A DNA stretch of 64,000 nucleotides from Enterocloster hominis (ex Liu et al. 2021) (GCA_014385265.1 JACRTJ010000025.1:62001-126000); one strand, 5' to 3'; counted from the stretch's first letter, positions 34,889 through 44,567 are shown. Translations and numbers: made by a program. The notes: generated from the letters alone by a model not told the origin.

Positions 34889-37800
34889 ATGGAGGTAACC
34901 GGACTTTCCGCAGATACCTTCTGGAAAGGTGAAACGGAGATCAGAGGAGAAGTGACCGACGGTACGGAACGGTACAGAGTCCGTATTCTGCGCAAGGGTA
35001 GTCAGATTTTTGACTACTCTTGTTCTCGTGTGGAAAAAAATGGGAAGCGGACCGGGTACTGCTCGCTGGGCTGCCATGGAGAAGGAGGAAACACAGTCCT
35101 CTGCCCCCATGGAGAGGCTGTATATGGAGCGTATATAAGAAAGGAAGGGACGGAGGGCTTGAAACCGGTATCCACGTCCCAGAAGGTCCGCTTCATGGTA
35201 CGGGAGTACACCAACCGGGAGGTGGGACGGATCATGGGAGACGGAGAAGAGGGGCGGATGAAGCTGATCCCCCTGGTTTCTTTTTCCAGGGACCAGATCC
35301 GGGTCCGCTTCCAGATCTTCCGGGAAAAGGTCTTTCCGGTAAAGGATCTGGTGACCTTTTCCCAGGCCGTGGAGTTTGAACGGTTCCTGGAGTACGGGAA
35401 AGGAAGATCCTTTCACCACAGTCTGACAGCCTTTGAGGAGGAGTGCCGCCCCCTGGTGCTTCTGGTCCTGGAGCTGGTGGGCGCATACAGGGAGTCCTAT
35501 GCCCAGTTTAAGCGGGGGGCTCTGGAGACAGAGCCGGTCCTTAAGGAGCTGGTCCTGGGAAAGTCTGCCCGGGAGCGTTTTTTCTGGATCCTGGAAGGCA
35601 GGAGCCTGGAATGTGAGGATCCCCGCCGCCAGAAGCGGAGCCTGACGGTAAAAAAGGAAAATCCGAAGATCTGCTTCCGGGTGGAGAAAACTGGAAAGGA
35701 CGGGGTAAAGCTCACAGTTCCGGAAGAGATCATGGCGTTTTCTGGCGAAAAGCATCTACTTGTGGCGGACTGGGGATCGGTCTGCATCTGCGACCAGGAA
35801 TACACGGACGCATTGACGGTCCTGATGGAATATACGGTCATGGGCCAGGACGCGGAGAGGGAGATCTTCATCAATGACCGGGATATGCCTCTGTTTTATG
35901 AACGCGTCTTAAAGAAGCTGGATATGCTGAAGCTTCTGGAGGTCCGGGACCTGGATCTGGAAAGCTTCCGGCCAAAGGAGCTTAAGTGCTCCTTTTATTT
36001 CGACAGTCCGGGCCCCCGGGAAGTGACTCTGAGACCGGAGCTGTCCTACGGGGATTTTTCCTTTCACCCTCTGGAGGACGAAAATGTGCCTAGGGAGATC
36101 TGCCGGGATGTTCCGGGAGAATTCCGGGTGAGCCAGGTCATTACCCGGTATTTTAAATATACGGAGGATGGAACCAGGAATCTGGTGATCCGGAATGACG
36201 ATGAAGCAGTCTACCGCCTTATTTCCGGGGGAATGGGCCAGTTCATGGAGCTGGGAGAGATCTTCCTTTCGGAGTCCTTTAAGAAATTCCGGGTCCTGCC
36301 GCCGGCAGACGTATCCGTAAGGGTAAAGGCAGAGGACCGGTGGCTGGATCTGGAGGTGGAGACCGATGGGATCTCCAGGGAGGAATTAAGTGCCATCCTG
36401 GCAGAGTATGACGCCGGGAAGAAGTTTTACCGGATGAAAAACGGAGATTTCCTGGCTCTGGGAGACGACGGCCTTCTGACGGTATCCAGGCTGGCCAGAA
36501 GCCTGGGAGTGGAAAAGGAGCTGGCAGGACCGGCGCCGATCCGCCTTCCCATGTACCGCGCCATGTTCCTGGATGGAATGCTTAAGGAGGACCGGAGCGT
36601 GAGCTTTTACCGGGACCAGCTTTTTAAGGCAGTGGTCCGGGGCATGAAGGACGTGGAGGACAGTGAATTTGAGATACCGGAGCCGTTTGCCGCTGTGCTG
36701 AGGGGCTACCAGAAAACGGGGTACCGGTGGCTGAAGAGCCTGGACGCTTACGGCTTCGGCGGGATCCTGGCTGACGAAATGGGGCTGGGAAAGACGATCC
36801 AGATCATTGCCCTGCTCCTGGATGAAAAAAGACAGGGCGGCGGAAGGACCCTGATCGTATGTCCTGCCTCCCTGGTCTATAACTGGGAAAATGAGATCGC
36901 CCGGTTTGCGCCGGAGCTTTCTGTGGCCGCCGCAGCCGGAAGCCAGGGAGAGAGGGAGCAGCTTTTTGAACGGCTTTCGGCGGAAAAGGATGGGGGAACG
37001 GACGTTGTCATTACCTCCTACGATCTGCTGAAGCGGGACCTGGCCTTTTACCGGTCCATGGATTTCCGTTACCAGATCATCGACGAGGCCCAGTACATCA
37101 AAAATGCGGCGACCCAGGCGTCCAGGGCCGTAAAATCCGTCAGCGCCAGGACCAGGTTTGCCCTGACGGGAACTCCCATGGAAAACCATCTGGGAGAGCT
37201 GTGGAGCATCTTTGATTTTCTCATGCCCGGCTTTCTGTTCACATATCAGAAGTTTAAAAAGACCTTTGAGACCCCCATTGTGCGGGACGGGAGCCGTGAG
37301 GCCCTGGAACGGCTTCACCGGATGATCGGCCCGTTCCTGCTCAGAAGGCTGAAAAGGGATGTGCTGAAGGAGCTTCCATCCAAAATGGAAACAGTGCTCT
37401 ATTCCCGGATGGAGGGAGAGCAGAAGCGGATCTATACGGCCAGTGCAGCCGCATTAAAGGAGCGGCTGCTGGCCGGGGAACTGGAGACAGGGGAGGACAG
37501 GATGCAGATCCTGGCGGAGCTTCTGCGCCTAAGACAGATTTGCTGCGATCCGTCCCTGTGCTTTCCGCGGTATAAGGGCGGATCGGCCAAGCTGGAAACG
37601 TGCATGGAGCTTCTGGAAAACGGGACCAGGGCTGGTCATAAGATCCTTTTATTTTCCCAGTTCACGTCCATGCTGGATGTGATCGCCGGGAGGCTTTCAA
37701 AGGAAAAGATCCGCTTCTACATGCTGACCGGGGCCACGCCAAAGGGCCGGCGGATGCAGATGGTATCGGACTTCCACAAGGATGATGTGATGGTGTTCCT

Positions 37801-38095
37801 GATCTCCTTAAAAGCCGGAGGAACGGGCCTTAACCTGACGGCGGCGGATGTGGTGATCCACTATGATCCATGGTGGAACGCGGCGGCCCAGGACCAGGCC
37901 ACGGACCGGGCCCACCGCATGGGACAGGAAAACCAGGTGACCGTATTCCGGCTGGTCACCAGCCACACAGTGGAGGAAAATATCCTGAAGCTGCAGGAAA
38001 GAAAAAGGGATCTGGCGGACTCGGTGGTCACTGAGGGGACCGGAAGCTTCGCCGGACTCACCAGAGAGGACCTGCTGGCCATGCTTGACACATGA
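34889..38095 (+). CDS. SNF2-family helicase with SWIM-type zinc finger
   Basis: 1068 residues. An N-terminal SWIM-like cluster (C..CS, YCSLGCHG, CPHGEAVY, about 44-80) for DNA or protein binding, a bacterial SNF2-associated region (about 100-560), then the SNF2 ATPase: motif I DEMGLGKT with K635, motif II IIDEAQ with D732, motif III LTGTPMENH, and helicase C-lobe motifs SLKAGGTGLNL and DRAHRMGQ. It probably remodels protein-DNA complexes or acts in repair. It is a housekeeping-type copy in this clade; no restriction or defence genes adjoin it. Confidence 0.92.
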   Translation: MEVTGLSADTFWKGETEIRGEVTDGTERYRVRILRKGSQIFDYSCSRVEKNGKRTGYCSLGCHGEGGNTVLCPHGEAVYGAYIRKEGTEGLKPVSTSQKVRFMVREYTNREVGRIMGDGEEGRMKLIPLVSFSRDQIRVRFQIFREKVFPVKDLVTFSQAVEFERFLEYGKGRSFHHSLTAFEEECRPLVLLVLELVGAYRESYAQFKRGALETEPVLKELVLGKSARERFFWILEGRSLECEDPRRQKRSLTVKKENPKICFRVEKTGKDGVKLTVPEEIMAFSGEKHLLVADWGSVCICDQEYTDALTVLMEYTVMGQDAEREIFINDRDMPLFYERVLKKLDMLKLLEVRDLDLESFRPKELKCSFYFDSPGPREVTLRPELSYGDFSFHPLEDENVPREICRDVPGEFRVSQVITRYFKYTEDGTRNLVIRNDDEAVYRLISGGMGQFMELGEIFLSESFKKFRVLPPADVSVRVKAEDRWLDLEVETDGISREELSAILAEYDAGKKFYRMKNGDFLALGDDGLLTVSRLARSLGVEKELAGPAPIRLPMYRAMFLDGMLKEDRSVSFYRDQLFKAVVRGMKDVEDSEFEIPEPFAAVLRGYQKTGYRWLKSLDAYGFGGILADEMGLGKTIQIIALLLDEKRQGGGRTLIVCPASLVYNWENEIARFAPELSVAAAAGSQGEREQLFERLSAEKDGGTDVVITSYDLLKRDLAFYRSMDFRYQIIDEAQYIKNAATQASRAVKSVSARTRFALTGTPMENHLGELWSIFDFLMPGFLFTYQKFKKTFETPIVRDGSREALERLHRMIGPFLLRRLKRDVLKELPSKMETVLYSRMEGEQKRIYTASAAALKERLLAGELETGEDRMQILAELLRLRQICCDPSLCFPRYKGGSAKLETCMELLENGTRAGHKILLFSQFTSMLDVIAGRLSKEKIRFYMLTGATPKGRRMQMVSDFHKDDVMVFLISLKAGGTGLNLTAADVVIHYDPWWNAAAQDQATDRAHRMGQENQVTVFRLVTSHTVEENILKLQERKRDLADSVVTEGTGSFAGLTREDLLAMLDT

Positions 38096-38107
38096 TTGCG
38101 TGAAAAT

Positions 38108-38151
38108 CGTCAGAAAATATTAAGATTCTGACGGCGGGAGCATGGTATACT
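38108..38151 (+). promoter_or_regulatory. Inverted repeat over an extended -10 promoter
   Basis: CGTCAGAA (38108-38115) and TTCTGACG (38126-38133) form a perfect eight-base inverted repeat that covers the -35 region of an extended -10 element TGGTATACT (38143-38151). No T-run follows, so it looks like an operator and not a terminator. Confidence 0.5.
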
Positions 38152-38188
38152 TGAGAGTACGAAAATCTACAATGCAGGGAGACAGACA

Positions 38189-39673
38189 ATGTTTAAGAGA
38201 ACACGGATCTTGAGCCTGGGACTGGCCATGGCCCTTTGTATGGCCCAGACGGCCCAGGCAGAAATACTGATCACACCACTGGATGTCAGCAATCCGGCAG
38301 GCCAGGGAGTCCAGATCGTGCCGGAGAGCCAGGGCGGGGCGGGGACCCAGGCCCAGAACCAGCCCGGGCCCCAGGAGAAGCCGGGAGCCGGGCAGTCCCC
38401 CCAGGCGGGGAACCAGAGCATCCAGTCCGGCTCCACAGGTCCCCAGGCGGGAGATCTGAGCACCCAGTCCGGCCCTACGGGCTCCCAGACAGGGACTGTG
38501 ACCGCTCCGGCCTCCGGGATCCTGGAATACAGAACAAATGCACCGGTAAACGGAACGGCCGGAGCCGTCCAGGACATGGAGCTTTCCATGCCGGCAGTGT
38601 CGGCTGAGGCGGCCATTCTTTTTGATGCCACCCATAATACAGTGCTGTTCGAAAAAAATGCAGATGAAAAGCTGTACCCGGCCAGCATCACAAAGCTGAT
38701 GACGGCTCTTCTGGTGCTGGAAAAGGCAGATCTGAACGATACGGTGGTATTTTCTAAAACCGCAGTGACGAACCTGGAATCCGGGGCAGTGACCTTAAAG
38801 CTCCAGGAAGGGGACCGGGTATCAGTCCGGGACTGTTTATACGGTCTTCTGCTGAAATCGGCCAATGAGGTAGCCAATGGGCTGGCAGAGCATGTGGGAG
38901 GAAGTATCCAGGGATTTGCAGACCTGATGAACCAGAGGGCAGCAGAGCTGGGGTGTACGGGGACCCATTTCACCAATCCCAGCGGCCTCAATGACCCGGA
39001 CCACTATACTACGGCCAGGGACATGGCGAAGATCGCCGGGGCCGCCTTTAAAAATGAGACGCTCCAAAAGATCAGCTCCTCCTTAAGCTATGAGTTCCCG
39101 GCTACAAAGGCGGCAGCCGCCAGGACCATTACGCCGGGCCACAAAATGCTCTATCCCAGTGATTCCAGATATTACGAGGGGATGGTGGGCGGAAAGACCG
39201 GGTATACTTCCCTCGCGGGGAATACCCTGGTAACGTGTACAGAAAAGGATGGAGTCCGGCTGATCGCTGTGGTATTAAAGGCCAGAAGCACCCATTACGG
39301 GGATACGAAGGCCATGCTGGATTATGGCTATAAAAAGCTCCAGGCATTCGGCAGCGGCCCGTACCATCAGTGGGTGCAGAACGGAGACGGCTGGTATTTC
39401 CGCACGGCTGACGGACAGCTCCTTAAGGGGTGCCGGGCGGTTATCGACGGAGTGGAATATGGCTTTGACGATGCTGGAAAAATGCAGAAGGGCTGGCAGA
39501 AGTACGGAGAGGACTGGTATTATTTCCGTTCAGACGGCTCTATGGTAAAGAATGACTGGAGACAGGACGGAGACAAATGGTTCTACCTGGGAAGCGGGGG
39601 AGCCATGGTCCGGAACGCCTGGGTCGATCAGACGTATTATGTCGGGGCAGACGGTGTCTGGGTCCGGCAGTAG
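38189..39673 (+). CDS. D-alanyl-D-alanine carboxypeptidase with cell-wall-binding repeats
   Basis: 494 residues. Signal peptide (about 1-24), a Gln/Gly/Pro/Ser-rich linker with imperfect STGPQAG-type repeats (about 45-110), a serine peptidase S11 domain with S166-ITK, the SAN triad and K336-TG, then three or four choline-binding-type aromatic repeats (GWYFRTADGQ, DWYYFRSDGS, KWFYLGSGGA). It trims the last D-Ala of peptidoglycan stem peptides. The C-terminal repeats replace the usual PBP5 C-domain and anchor it to the wall. Confidence 0.92.
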   Translation: MFKRTRILSLGLAMALCMAQTAQAEILITPLDVSNPAGQGVQIVPESQGGAGTQAQNQPGPQEKPGAGQSPQAGNQSIQSGSTGPQAGDLSTQSGPTGSQTGTVTAPASGILEYRTNAPVNGTAGAVQDMELSMPAVSAEAAILFDATHNTVLFEKNADEKLYPASITKLMTALLVLEKADLNDTVVFSKTAVTNLESGAVTLKLQEGDRVSVRDCLYGLLLKSANEVANGLAEHVGGSIQGFADLMNQRAAELGCTGTHFTNPSGLNDPDHYTTARDMAKIAGAAFKNETLQKISSSLSYEFPATKAAAARTITPGHKMLYPSDSRYYEGMVGGKTGYTSLAGNTLVTCTEKDGVRLIAVVLKARSTHYGDTKAMLDYGYKKLQAFGSGPYHQWVQNGDGWYFRTADGQLLKGCRAVIDGVEYGFDDAGKMQKGWQKYGEDWYYFRSDGSMVKNDWRQDGDKWFYLGSGGAMVRNAWVDQTYYVGADGVWVRQ

Positions 39674-39701
39674 GTTAAATTTTGGAAAGGAACAGAAAAA
39701 T

Positions 39702-39965
39702 ATGAAAAATCCGATCAGAGTCACAGAGGCAGAATATGAGAACAGAAAAACAGGGGAAAAAGCCACCGGTTGTACCGTTCTGATCCACGGAGAGATCAAG
39801 GCAGTGCTGGATCAGCTGATGAAGGAAAATCCGGAGATCAAATCCTATGGACAGGCCCTGGCAGGAATCGTTGATCTGGGCGTCAGCGTACTGGAGAGCC
39901 AGGCCCAGGCAGTCCAGGCCCGGGCGGCAGAGGCCCAGGAGAACGCCTCTGACCATAAGGAATAA
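39702..39965 (+). CDS. Small hypothetical protein
   Basis: 87 residues beginning MKNPIRVTEAEYENRKTGEK and ending in an Ala/Gln-rich helix (SQAQAVQARAAEAQE) likely to form a coiled coil. No family recognised. GGAAAGGAA precedes the ATG at 39702. It lies 28 bases after the carboxypeptidase and five before the phosphoesterase, so the three are probably one transcript. Confidence 0.7.
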   Translation: MKNPIRVTEAEYENRKTGEKATGCTVLIHGEIKAVLDQLMKENPEIKSYGQALAGIVDLGVSVLESQAQAVQARAAEAQENASDHKE

Positions 39966-39970
39966 GAGAC

Positions 39971-40825
39971 ATGGGGATCATTCCCGGCCTTCTGGCTGGC
40001 GGAGCGGCCGCGGCGCTGTTCCTGGGACGTTCGGAGTATGAAAAGGACTGCCTGGTGACGGACACCTATGAGATCTGCTCTCCGAAGCTTACGGAAGGCG
40101 GCCGGACCCTTGTTTTTTTAACAGACCTTCATGATAAAGAGTTTGGTCCCGGCAACCGGCGGCTGCAGGAGACCATAAGAGCCGCAGGGCCGGACGCTGT
40201 CCTCATCGGCGGCGACATGATGGTGGCAAAGGGGAAGGGCGAACTGGAAACGTCTCTGAGGCTTATAAAGGCCCTGGCCGGGGAATTTCCTGTATACTGC
40301 GGCAACGGCAACCACGAACTCCGTATGAAAAACAAGACGGAGATCTACGGAAACAAGTACTGGGAATACAGGGAGGCCCTGGAAAAAATGGGGGTCGTCC
40401 ATGTTTCAGACGGCCATGTATGCCTGGACAGGGATCTGGTCCTTTACGGGGTGGACCTGCCGGAACGGTATTACCGGCCGGGAACGCCGTCCATGGAGCC
40501 GGGATTTATGGAAAAGGCCTTGGGAAAGTCAGATGAAAAACGGTTTTCCATTCTCCTGGCCCATTCTCCTGTGTTTTTTGAGGAATATGCGGCCTGGGGG
40601 GCGGATCTGACCCTTTCGGGCCATTTTCACGGCGGAACCATCCGTCTGCCCGTTCTGGGAGGGGTCATGACGCCCCAGTATCAGTTTTTTTACCCCCGCT
40701 GTGCCGGTGAATTTACGGATGAGAAAGGGCGCAGGATGCTGGTGGGCCGGGGACTGGGGACCCATTCCATCAATATCAGGTTCTGTGATAAACCACAAGT
40801 TCTAGTGGTGAAATTAAAACCGTAA
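39971..40825 (+). CDS. Membrane-associated metallophosphoesterase
   Basis: 284 residues of the calcineurin-like superfamily, YaeI/YkuE type. One N-terminal hydrophobic stretch (LLAGGAAAALFLG), then metal-site motifs FLTDLHD, GGDMM, GNGNHE, LAHSP and GHFHGG. The canonical DxH, GD, GNHE, H and GHxH motifs are all present, so it should be active. Relatives hydrolyse UDP-sugar lipids or phosphoesters; the substrate here is unknown. Confidence 0.88.
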   Translation: MGIIPGLLAGGAAAALFLGRSEYEKDCLVTDTYEICSPKLTEGGRTLVFLTDLHDKEFGPGNRRLQETIRAAGPDAVLIGGDMMVAKGKGELETSLRLIKALAGEFPVYCGNGNHELRMKNKTEIYGNKYWEYREALEKMGVVHVSDGHVCLDRDLVLYGVDLPERYYRPGTPSMEPGFMEKALGKSDEKRFSILLAHSPVFFEEYAAWGADLTLSGHFHGGTIRLPVLGGVMTPQYQFFYPRCAGEFTDEKGRRMLVGRGLGTHSINIRFCDKPQVLVVKLKP

Positions 40826-40870
40826 ACAATATTTTGTTGCATAATCTTTTGGCAAACCTATTTACAGCAG
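40824..40870 (+). promoter_or_regulatory. Candidate paired NrdR boxes before scpAB-nrdDG
   Basis: AAACAATATTTTGTTG (40824-40839) matches the NrdR box ACACWATATATWGTGT at about 12 of 16 positions. After exactly 15 bases, AACCTATTTACAGCAG (40855-40870) matches at about 9 of 16 and contains the -35 box. The spacing equals that of the clearer pair before the second nrdD, but the second box is weak. Confidence 0.4.
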
Positions 40871-40889
40871 ATGAAAAGTCTGATATACT
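40861..40889 (+). promoter_or_regulatory. Sigma-A promoter of scpAB-nrdDG
   Basis: TTTACA (40861-40866), 17 bases, TATACT (40884-40889). Confidence 0.8.
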
Positions 40890-40908
40890 GTGTTAGCAAT
40901 GCCCAGGA

Positions 40909-40939
40909 AGAGAGTTCCGGAACGCGGGACTCTCTTTTT
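40909..40939 (+). terminator. Promoter-proximal terminator before scpA
   Basis: AGAGAGTTCC (40909-40918) pairs with GGGACTCTCT (40926-40935), one T-G pair, then TTTT. It lies only about 15 bases after the predicted start point at about 40895, so it either attenuates the scp-nrd transcript or ends the phosphoesterase transcript coming from upstream. Confidence 0.75.
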
Positions 40940-41007
40940 ATAGCCGGCGGCTGCCGGAGGGCTTCCGGAGGCGGATCCCGACAACAGCCCCGGGCGGAGG
41001 AGAGGAC

Positions 41008-41799
41008 ATGGAACTGTCGTACAAGCTGGAGAAATTTGAGGGTCCCCTGGACCTGCTGCTCCACTTGATCGAGAAAAATAAGATCAATATTTACGATATC
41101 CCCATTGCAGAGATCACGGACCAGTACCTGGAATACGTAAGCTGCATGGAAGAGGAATCCCTGGATGTGGTCAGCGAATTCCTGGTGATGGCAGCGACGC
41201 TTTTGGATATCAAGGCCAGGATGCTGCTGCCCCGGGAGGTCAGTGAGGAAGGGGAGGAAGAGGATCCCCGGGCCGAGCTGGTGGAACGGCTCCTGGAGTA
41301 TAAGACGTATAAATACATGTCCCTGGAGCTGAAGGACATGGAAGTGGATGCAGACAAGGTCTTTTATAAGGCCCCGACGATCCCCAGAGAGGTGGAAAGG
41401 TATGAGGAGCCGGTGGATCTGGACCAGCTTCTGGACGGCCTGACCTTGTCGAAGCTCCAGAAGATCTTTGAATCCGTGATGAAGCGCCGGGAAGACAAGA
41501 TCGATCCGGTGCGCAGTACCTTCGGGACCATAAAAAAGGAACCGGTGAGCCTGGAGGAAAAGATCGGGGCTGTGCTGGAATACGCTGAGAGGCACCGGAG
41601 GTTCAGCTTCCGGGGCATGCTAAGCCGCCAGAGGGACAAGACGGAGATCGTGGTCACGTTCCTGGCCCTTCTGGAGCTGATGAAAATGGGCCGGATCCAT
41701 CTGACCCAGGAGCATTTGTTTGACGATATGATGATCGAGGCCCTGGAGCCGGAGGAGACCAGGGACCAGACCGGGACCCGGGCGGAGGAAATCGGATGA
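41008..41799 (+). CDS. scpA: Segregation and condensation protein A
   Basis: 263 residues. Kleisin subunit that bridges SMC heads in the bacterial condensin, together with ScpB. The start ELSYKLEKFEGPLDLLLHLIEKNKINIYDIPI is the conserved N-terminal domain (split here for length), and the C-terminal winged helix ends with VTFLALLELMKMGRI. Overlaps scpB by four bases. GGAGGAGAGG precedes the ATG. Confidence 0.95.
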   Translation: MELSYKLEKFEGPLDLLLHLIEKNKINIYDIPIAEITDQYLEYVSCMEEESLDVVSEFLVMAATLLDIKARMLLPREVSEEGEEEDPRAELVERLLEYKTYKYMSLELKDMEVDADKVFYKAPTIPREVERYEEPVDLDQLLDGLTLSKLQKIFESVMKRREDKIDPVRSTFGTIKKEPVSLEEKIGAVLEYAERHRRFSFRGMLSRQRDKTEIVVTFLALLELMKMGRIHLTQEHLFDDMMIEALEPEETRDQTGTRAEEIG

Positions 41800-42431
41800 G
41801 AGTAGAGGATTTAAGGGAGCAGGAGGCCGTTGTGGAGGCCGTGCTCTTTACCATGGGCCGGTCAGTGGAGATCCGGCAGCTGGCTGCGGCCCTGGAAACG
41901 GGAGAACCGGAGGCAGAGGCTGCCGCAGAAAGGCTGAAGGCCCGTTATGAGGAGAGTGTCTGCGGAATGCAGGTGCTGCGGCTGGAAAACAGCTATCAGA
42001 TGTGTACCAGGACCGGATATTATGAAAACCTGATCCGGGTGGCTGCGGCGCCGAAAAAGCAGGTGCTGTCGGACGTAGTCCTGGAGACCCTGGCCATTAT
42101 TGCTTATAAGCAGCCGGTGACCAAGGCGGATATTGAGAAAATAAGAGGCGTCAAATCGGATCATGCGGTGAACCGCCTCATTGAATATAATCTGGTTTAT
42201 GAGGCAGGAAGGCTGGACGCGCCGGGAAAACCGGCACTGTTTGCGACCACAGAGGAATTCCTGCGGAGATTTGGAGTGAGCTCCACGGAGAACCTGCCGG
42301 AGATGGATCTGGAACAGAAAGAGGAGATCCGGTCAGAGGTGGAGGAGGAGCTGAATCTGAAGGCAGGCCCCGGCGGGCTGCTGGATGGAACGACAGAAAA
42401 CGAGGAGGAACAGGACCATGAGATGCAGTGA
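41796..42431 (+). CDS. scpB: Segregation and condensation protein B
   Basis: 211 residues, two winged-helix domains. Conserved LETLAIIAYKQPVTKADIE and VNRLIEYNLVYEAGRLD are visible. It binds the ScpA linker and works in chromosome condensation. The C-terminus is an acidic extension. It overlaps scpA by four bases and nrdD by 14 bases, so chromosome segregation and dNTP synthesis are translationally linked here. Confidence 0.95.
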   Translation: MRVEDLREQEAVVEAVLFTMGRSVEIRQLAAALETGEPEAEAAAERLKARYEESVCGMQVLRLENSYQMCTRTGYYENLIRVAAAPKKQVLSDVVLETLAIIAYKQPVTKADIEKIRGVKSDHAVNRLIEYNLVYEAGRLDAPGKPALFATTEEFLRRFGVSSTENLPEMDLEQKEEIRSEVEEELNLKAGPGGLLDGTTENEEEQDHEMQ

Positions 42432-44550
42432 TATCAAAGTCATAAAAAAAGACGGCACCCGGGAGGATTTTAATGTACAGAAGGTGGTGGTGGCCGTCAA
42501 TAAGTCCGCCAACCGGGCCATGATCACGTTTTCCCGGGCGGAGATCAATTTTATCTGCCAGTTCGTAGAGGAGAAGGCAGAGCAGATGGAGGTGGGCGAG
42601 ATCCCCATTGCCCAGATGCACAACATTGTGGAGGGAGCCCTGGAGCGGGTCAACCCCCTGGTGGCCAAGAGCTACCGGGATTACAGAAATTATAAGCAGG
42701 ATTTCGTACAGATGCTGGACGAGGTGTACAAAAAGAGCCAGTCCATCATGTACATCGGCGACAAGGAAAACAGCAATACGGACAGCGCCCTGGTTTCCAC
42801 CAAGAGGAGCTTGATCTTCAATGAGCTGAATAAGTCCCTGTACCAGAAATTTTTCATGACTGTGGAGGAGCTCCAGGCCTGCCGGGACGGATATCTGTAT
42901 ATCCATGATATGTCCGCCCGCCGCGATACCATGAACTGCTGTCTTTTTGACGTGCAGACCGTGCTCACCGGCGGCTTTGAAATGGGGAACCTGTGGTATA
43001 ACGAGCCCAAGACCCTGGACGTGGCCTTTGACGTGATCGGAGATATCGTTTTAAGCGCTGCCAGCCAGCAGTACGGCGGCTTTACAGTCCCCAGTGTGGA
43101 AAATATCCTGGCCCCCTATGCGGAAAAGTCCTATGAAAAATATATTAAAAAATATACGGATCTGGGAATTTCTGAGGAGAAAGCAAAGGAAGTGGCCTGG
43201 AACGACGTCCAGAGGGACATGGAGCAGGGCTTCCAGGGCTGGGAGTACAAGTTTAATTCCGTTTCCTCTAGCCGCGGTGATTACCCCTTTATCACTATGA
43301 CCGCAGGGACCGGGACCAGCCGGTTCGCCAAAATGGCCACTATTACCATGCTGAACGTCAGAAGAAAGGGACAGGGAAAGAAAGACCATAAAAAGCCGGT
43401 CCTTTTCCCGAAGCTGGTATTCCTTTATGATGAAAACCTCCACGGCCCCGGAAAGGAGCTGGAGGATGTGTTTGAGGCGGGGATCGAGTGCTCCTCCCGG
43501 ACCATGTATCCAGACTGGCTGTCCCTGACAGGAGAGGGCTATATTGCCAGCATGTATAAGAAATATGGAAAGATCATCAGCCCCATGGGCTGCCGCGCCT
43601 TCCTGTCCCCCTGGTACGAAAGAGGTGGAATGGAGCCGGCGGACGAACAGGATTCTCCTGTATTCGTGGGCCGCTTCAACATCGGCGTCGTAAGCCTGCA
43701 CCTGCCCATGATCCTGGCAAAGGCCCGCCAGGAGAGCCGCGATTTCTACCAGGTCCTGGACTACTATCTGGAGCTGATCCGGAAGATCCATATCCGCACC
43801 TACGCATATCTGGGCGAGATGCGGGCCTCCACCAATCCGCTGGCTTACTGCGAGGGAGGCTTTTACGGCGGCCACCTGGGCCTCCACGATAAGATCAAGC
43901 CTCTCCTTAAAACAGCCACCGCATCCTTCGGGATCACAGCCTTTAATGAGCTCCAGCAGCTTTACAACGGCAAGTCCCTGGTGGAGGATGGCCAGTTTGC
44001 CCTGGAGGTGCTCCAGCACATCAACGACAAGGTCAACGAATTCAAGGAGGCCGACGGAAACCTGTACGCCATCTATGCCACACCGGCGGAGAACCTGTGC
44101 GGCCTCCAGGTAAAGCAGTTCAGGGAAAAATACGGGATCGTGGAGAACGTGTCTGACCGGGAGTACGTAAGCAACGGCTTCCACTGCCATGTGACCGAGG
44201 ATATCACCCCCATTGAGAAGCAGAATCTGGAATACCGGTTCTGGGAGCTCTCTAACGGAGGAAAGATCCAGTATGTGAAGTATCCCATCGACTATAACAA
44301 AGAAGCCATCAAATCCCTGGTGCGCCGGGCTATGAAGATGGGCTTCTACGAGGGCGTGAACCTGTCCCTTTCCTACTGCGACGACTGTGGCCACGAAGAG
44401 CTGAACATGGACGTATGCCCGGTCTGCGGCAGCAAAAACCTGACAAAGATCGACCGGATGAACGGCTACCTAAGCTACTCCCGTGTCAAAGGCGACACCC
44501 GCCTAAACGACGCCAAAATGGCCGAGATCGCCGAAAGGAAAAGTATGTAA
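42418..44550 (+). CDS. nrdD: Anaerobic ribonucleoside-triphosphate reductase (class III)
   Basis: About 710 residues. Glycyl-radical enzyme that reduces NTPs to dNTPs without oxygen. The N-terminal ATP-cone (about 1-95) is an allosteric site. The C-terminal zinc site is CDDCG...CPVCG, and the radical glycine is G683 in RMNGYLSYSRVKGDTR. This end resembles the Lactococcus-type enzyme that uses formate. The ATG at 42418 follows GGAGGA; an earlier ATG at 42385 lies inside scpB. The activase nrdG follows after a repeat-filled gap. Confidence 0.95.
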   Translation: MRCSDIKVIKKDGTREDFNVQKVVVAVNKSANRAMITFSRAEINFICQFVEEKAEQMEVGEIPIAQMHNIVEGALERVNPLVAKSYRDYRNYKQDFVQMLDEVYKKSQSIMYIGDKENSNTDSALVSTKRSLIFNELNKSLYQKFFMTVEELQACRDGYLYIHDMSARRDTMNCCLFDVQTVLTGGFEMGNLWYNEPKTLDVAFDVIGDIVLSAASQQYGGFTVPSVENILAPYAEKSYEKYIKKYTDLGISEEKAKEVAWNDVQRDMEQGFQGWEYKFNSVSSSRGDYPFITMTAGTGTSRFAKMATITMLNVRRKGQGKKDHKKPVLFPKLVFLYDENLHGPGKELEDVFEAGIECSSRTMYPDWLSLTGEGYIASMYKKYGKIISPMGCRAFLSPWYERGGMEPADEQDSPVFVGRFNIGVVSLHLPMILAKARQESRDFYQVLDYYLELIRKIHIRTYAYLGEMRASTNPLAYCEGGFYGGHLGLHDKIKPLLKTATASFGITAFNELQQLYNGKSLVEDGQFALEVLQHINDKVNEFKEADGNLYAIYATPAENLCGLQVKQFREKYGIVENVSDREYVSNGFHCHVTEDITPIEKQNLEYRFWELSNGGKIQYVKYPIDYNKEAIKSLVRRAMKMGFYEGVNLSLSYCDDCGHEELNMDVCPVCGSKNLTKIDRMNGYLSYSRVKGDTRLNDAKMAEIAERKSM

Positions 44551-44567
44551 TCCAGCAAAGCCGTGCG

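Noticed and set aside
34889-38095. SNF2 helicase as part of a defence island or Zorya system with the edge MotA-like protein
   Set aside because: The two are 25 kb apart with housekeeping genes between, and no nuclease or restriction gene adjoins either.
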